Source: Propionimicrobium sp963511305 (GTDB lineage: Bacteria > Actinomycetota > Actinomycetes > Propionibacteriales > Propionibacteriaceae). Taken from it: 24,106 nt of DNA. Below the pieces are notes generated by a model. It searched no databases. It worked only from the letters and a program-made list of their open reading frames with translations, and had not been told where the DNA came from. The stretch is from contig CAUPIJ010000027.1 of the NCBI GenBank assembly GCA_963511305.1, forward strand, positions 1 to 24,106, given 5' to 3'. Each line of letters begins with the position of its first letter. Position 1 is the stretch's first letter. Positions 21,890 to 24,106 of this stretch are shown piece after piece. The translations under genes were made by a program, and so were the position numbers.

Positions 21890-23831
21890 CTTCTTCCTCA
21901 TCTTTCGGCTGCTCTGGAGTTTCTGTTGAACCATCGGGCTCAGCTGGCTCGGCTAATTGCGCTACCTCACCGGCTACAGGCTCTGCATCTTCGCTTGCTT
22001 CGACAATGGCTTCCTCAAGGCTATCCTGAGCCGGATCAGGCTCGGGCTCCGAGGCTTCGATATCGACGCCGATGACCTCGAACTCCTCGGGTTCTTCGGC
22101 CTGAATCTCCTCGCCGGTTAGCGCAGAGATGCGCTCAGCTGTGTCGAGCTCGCCATCATCGTCGTACTTCGCAGCCGACGTGAACCATTCCTCCGCCTGC
22201 CGGCTTCGTCCGGCAAGCTCGAGGAGATTAGCATATGCATAGCGCAGCCTGGCCTGGCCTGAACGGTTGCCGCGACCACTGGAGATCTCGTTCTTCAGCA
22301 CGCGCAGGGCCTCCTCACGCTGCCCCATGTCCTCGCGGGCGCCGGATTCCACCAGGACGGCCTCGGTCTGTTGTTCCGCGTCCAGCTTTTTGGCGCTGCG
22401 CAGGGTGCGAAGTGCGGCCGCAGGCTTGCCAGACGCGCGCTCGCAGTCTGCAATAACCGGCAGGTAATTGTCGTTGCCGGTCATGCGCAGCACCGCACGA
22501 TAGTCACCGAGCGCTTTATCGTAGTTCCCGGCCAGGTATTCGACCTCGCCGGAAATGCTGCGCACCACTGGCAGACGGGCGGCCAGCCTGCGCGCTGCAC
22601 GAGCGTGGGCGATGGCCTTGTCCATGTCCTCTTCTATGAAGGTCATAGCGCCCGCGATGTGGCCCTGAATCTGATCGGAGAGATCCTTCGGTAGGCCACG
22701 CAGCTCAGCGCGGACGGTGAACGGAATGCTGCGCTCGTCGAAATCGACCAGCGGATCCGGCTCGTTGTCTGGCTTCTGCAGACCAGGATTGATTCTGTCG
22801 TTGCGCAACTCGCGATAGCTGCGACCGCGCTCGTGATCTACCCGCCTGTCCTCGTCACGATCGAAGCGACGGTTGCCGCGGTCTTCGAAACGGCGATTGT
22901 CTCGTTTTTCGAAATTGCCTTGCTTACGATCATCAAAACGACGTGGTGCGCGATCATCGAATCTGCGGCCACCACGATCGTCGGACCCACGGCCATCGCG
23001 AGAATAACCCTTGCTATCAAAACGACGACGACCACGATCGTCACGGTCACCACGGAAATTGCGGTCGCGGTCTCGTCGGTCGAATCGCTTGCCGTCATTA
23101 GAACGCCAGTTGTCTCGCCTATCGCGGTTATCGCGGCCGTCACGCCCGTCTCGACCATATCCGCGATCTTCATAGCGGCGATCGCCACGGCCGCGATTAT
23201 CGGAGCCGCGATCGTTAAACTTATTGCGGAAGCCACGGCCGTCATTGCGACGGCGATCATATCCGCCACGGTTTTCGGGTCTAGCCGAGAACCCACCACG
23301 GCGGGAATCGCTCATCGGGCGAGAATTGTCTCGACGTTCCTCGGCGTCCTTGCGACGCCCGAAGTTGCGCTTGTCAGGGGCAGAAAAGCGATCTTTGCGC
23401 CCGTCACTACTGTCTCTGCGGAAATCTCCGGAATCGGAGCGTCGCTCGCGTCCCCAGCCGCCCTCGTTGCGTTCGCTACCATAGCGCCGGCCTCCACTAG
23501 GACGATCGTCGAAGCGACGACCCTGTTTGCGACCATCATCGAAACGTCGGCCTTCATTGCGGAAGCCACCACGGTTGCGTTCGCCGTCACGTTTGCGTTC
23601 GCCGTAGTTGAAACCTTTGTCGCCGTAGCCAGAGTTACGGTCGTAGCGATTATCTCGCCTCTCGTCACCCTGCCTGCGATCGCTGCCTTTGAATCGATCG
23701 TTCTTTCGCCAAGAACCACCCTGCTCAGAGCTGCGACGTCCCTTCGAGCCCCAGTTTTGCCTGCGCCCACCGGCTCGGTCTGCGCGTTGGTTGTCACGAC
23801 GGTTAAAGCCGCCGCCAGAACGTGAATCCAT
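21873..23831 (-). CDS. TPR protein with a long Arg/Asp/Gly-rich disordered N-terminal half
   Basis: A 652-residue protein with three very different parts. Residues 1 to about 350 are almost only Arg, Asp, Gly, Asn and Ser, with scattered aromatic residues. A motif RRF(D/E)D is repeated about eight times, and RGG, RDG and RDN triplets are frequent. Residues about 365-570 are helical and Ala/Leu-rich, like tetratricopeptide repeats (AGNYDKALGDYRAVLRM; LLELAGRSRQAEEWFTSAAK). The last 80 are strongly acidic (ends DEEEDESSN). The ATG at 23831 follows GGAAAGAG; an upstream in-frame extension to 23888 is not supported. The position equals the TPR gene Rv1691. A role in RNA or ribosome binding is inferred only from composition and from neighbours tlyA and rRNA. 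Confidence 0.85.
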   Translation of the reverse strand: MDSRSGGGFNRRDNQRADRAGGRRQNWGSKGRRSSEQGGSWRKNDRFKGSDRRQGDERRDNRYDRNSGYGDKGFNYGERKRDGERNRGGFRNEGRRFDDGRKQGRRFDDRPSGGRRYGSERNEGGWGRERRSDSGDFRRDSSDGRKDRFSAPDKRNFGRRKDAEERRDNSRPMSDSRRGGFSARPENRGGYDRRRNDGRGFRNKFNDRGSDNRGRGDRRYEDRGYGRDGRDGRDNRDRRDNWRSNDGKRFDRRDRDRNFRGDRDDRGRRRFDSKGYSRDGRGSDDRGGRRFDDRAPRRFDDRKQGNFEKRDNRRFEDRGNRRFDRDEDRRVDHERGRSYRELRNDRINPGLQKPDNEPDPLVDFDERSIPFTVRAELRGLPKDLSDQIQGHIAGAMTFIEEDMDKAIAHARAARRLAARLPVVRSISGEVEYLAGNYDKALGDYRAVLRMTGNDNYLPVIADCERASGKPAAALRTLRSAKKLDAEQQTEAVLVESGAREDMGQREEALRVLKNEISSGRGNRSGQARLRYAYANLLELAGRSRQAEEWFTSAAKYDDDGELDTAERISALTGEEIQAEEPEEFEVIGVDIEASEPEPDPAQDSLEEAIVEASEDAEPVAGEVAQLAEPAEPDGSTETPEQPKDEEEDESSN

Positions 23832-23978
23832 GAAACTCTTTCCAATTAATGTTGAGACGCTCGAATAATAATAACCGCTAAGAAGCAATAACGAGTAATG
23901 CCGTTATCCCAGGCGACAAAGCCAGCAAAATCTTGTTGATCGACCTACCAGGAGGAAGATCAAAATAAATAAGTCTGT
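23832..23978 (-). promoter_or_regulatory. Intergenic region between 5S rRNA terminator and the TPR gene
   Basis: This 147-bp stretch must contain the TPR gene promoter if the rRNA terminator is efficient. The best -10 candidate is TATTAT within 23862-23876 on the minus strand, with no clear -35. An inverted repeat TTGATC/GATCAA (23936-23941 and 23958-23963) encloses a short CCT/AGG stem; it may be a second, weak stop or a processing hairpin of the rRNA trailer. No tRNA or coding frame was seen. Confidence 0.35.
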
Positions 23979-24017
23979 AAAAAAGTAGTGCCTCTAACCA
24001 AGGTGGCTAGAGGCACT
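23979..24017 (-). terminator. Intrinsic terminator of the rRNA operon
   Basis: AGTGCCTCTA (23987-23996) and TAGAGGCACT (24008-24017) form a perfect 10-bp stem with an 11-nt loop. On the minus strand AC and six T (23979-23984) follow. The stem begins about eight bases after the 5S rRNA 3' end. Confidence 0.92.
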
Positions 24018-24024
24018 ATATAAA

Positions 24025-24106
24025 GTCCGGCGACTACCTAGTCTCCCACAGGGTCCCCCCTGCAGTACCATCGGCGCTAAAAGGCTTAACTTCTGGGTTC
24101 GGAATG
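24025..24106 (-). rRNA. rrf: 5S ribosomal RNA, 3' part (cut by the window edge)
   Basis: On the minus strand the right edge reads CATTCCGAACCCAGAAGTT, then GCGCCGATGGTACTGC, a run of six G, ACCCTGTGGGAGA and a closing CGCCGGACT. These are the conserved loop B/C and helix IV/V segments of actinobacterial 5S rRNA. Roughly the last 80 bases are present; the 5' third lies beyond 24106. As 5S is normally last in the operon, 23S and 16S should follow to the right. The 3' end is placed to within a few bases. Confidence 0.93.

Noticed and set aside
22800..23820. Repeated short DNA motifs that might be a CRISPR array or minisatellite
   Set aside because: Repeat spacing is irregular and follows codons for RRFDD-type peptide motifs; there are no constant-length repeats with unique spacers.
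22833..23825. A 330-residue plus-strand frame rich in Ala, Ile, Thr and Val that looks like a membrane protein
   Set aside because: It is the complement of the Arg/Asp/Gly codons of the TPR protein; the hydrophobic look is a by-product of that codon bias.

Overview
The window looks like a chromosomal housekeeping region of an actinobacterium (Actinomycetota). The evidence is the combination of pafB-pafC-helY, an FKBP lipoprotein, and a gene order that closely follows the Mycobacterium tuberculosis Rv1691 to Rv1711 cluster (TPR protein, HAD phosphatase, small protein, tlyA, nadK, recN, NUDIX, xerD, parA, scpA, scpB, pseudouridine synthase). GC is moderately high, starts are often GTG (once TTG), and many genes appear to be read from leaderless mRNAs. 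A member of the Actinomycetaceae or a relative is possible, but the genus cannot be fixed from the sequence. Almost everything is on the minus strand; only gluQ is on the plus strand. No phage, insertion sequence, CRISPR array or tRNA gene was seen, and no gap exceeds about 205 bases.

Layout on the plus-strand coordinates. 1-3600: the ilvBNC operon (ilvB, ilvN, ilvC, read right to left) behind a transcription attenuator whose leader peptide ends Leu-Val-Ile-Val. 3599-4376: hisF with its own promoter. 4455-4533: a 36-bp tandem duplication that starts at the helY stop codon. 4522-9132: a tightly overlapped operon pafB-pafC-helY (DNA-damage transcription activator plus Ski2-like helicase). 9225-10136: gluQ, divergent from pafB. 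10158-11144: a two-domain FKBP-like lipoprotein. 11161-14596: parA, a ribbon-helix-helix-like protein, scpA, scpB and rluB, a chromosome-organisation operon. 14659-16232: NUDIX hydrolase then xerD. 16272-17309: pyrB of the E. coli catalytic-chain type. 17376-21889: HAD phosphatase, small protein, tlyA, nadK and recN. 21873-23831: a large TPR protein with a 350-residue Arg/Asp/Gly-rich disordered half. 23979-24106: terminator and 3' end of a 5S rRNA, the tail of an rRNA operon that continues past the right edge.

Functionally, the left end makes branched-chain amino acids and histidine/purine intermediates. The middle deals with DNA damage (PafBC, RecN), chromosome segregation and dimer resolution (ParA, ScpAB, XerD) and RNA or ribosome modification (GluQ, RluB, TlyA). 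The points most worth a second look are the ilvB attenuator, the repeated pattern of -10 boxes 6-7 nt before start codons that lack a Shine-Dalgarno sequence, the RDG-rich TPR protein, the ParA/RHH pair beside ScpAB, the E. coli-type pyrB where pyrG lies in the M. tuberculosis order, and the 36-bp duplication at the helY stop. No wholly new system was established; the RDG-rich protein and the ParA/RHH pair are the best candidates for undescribed biology.
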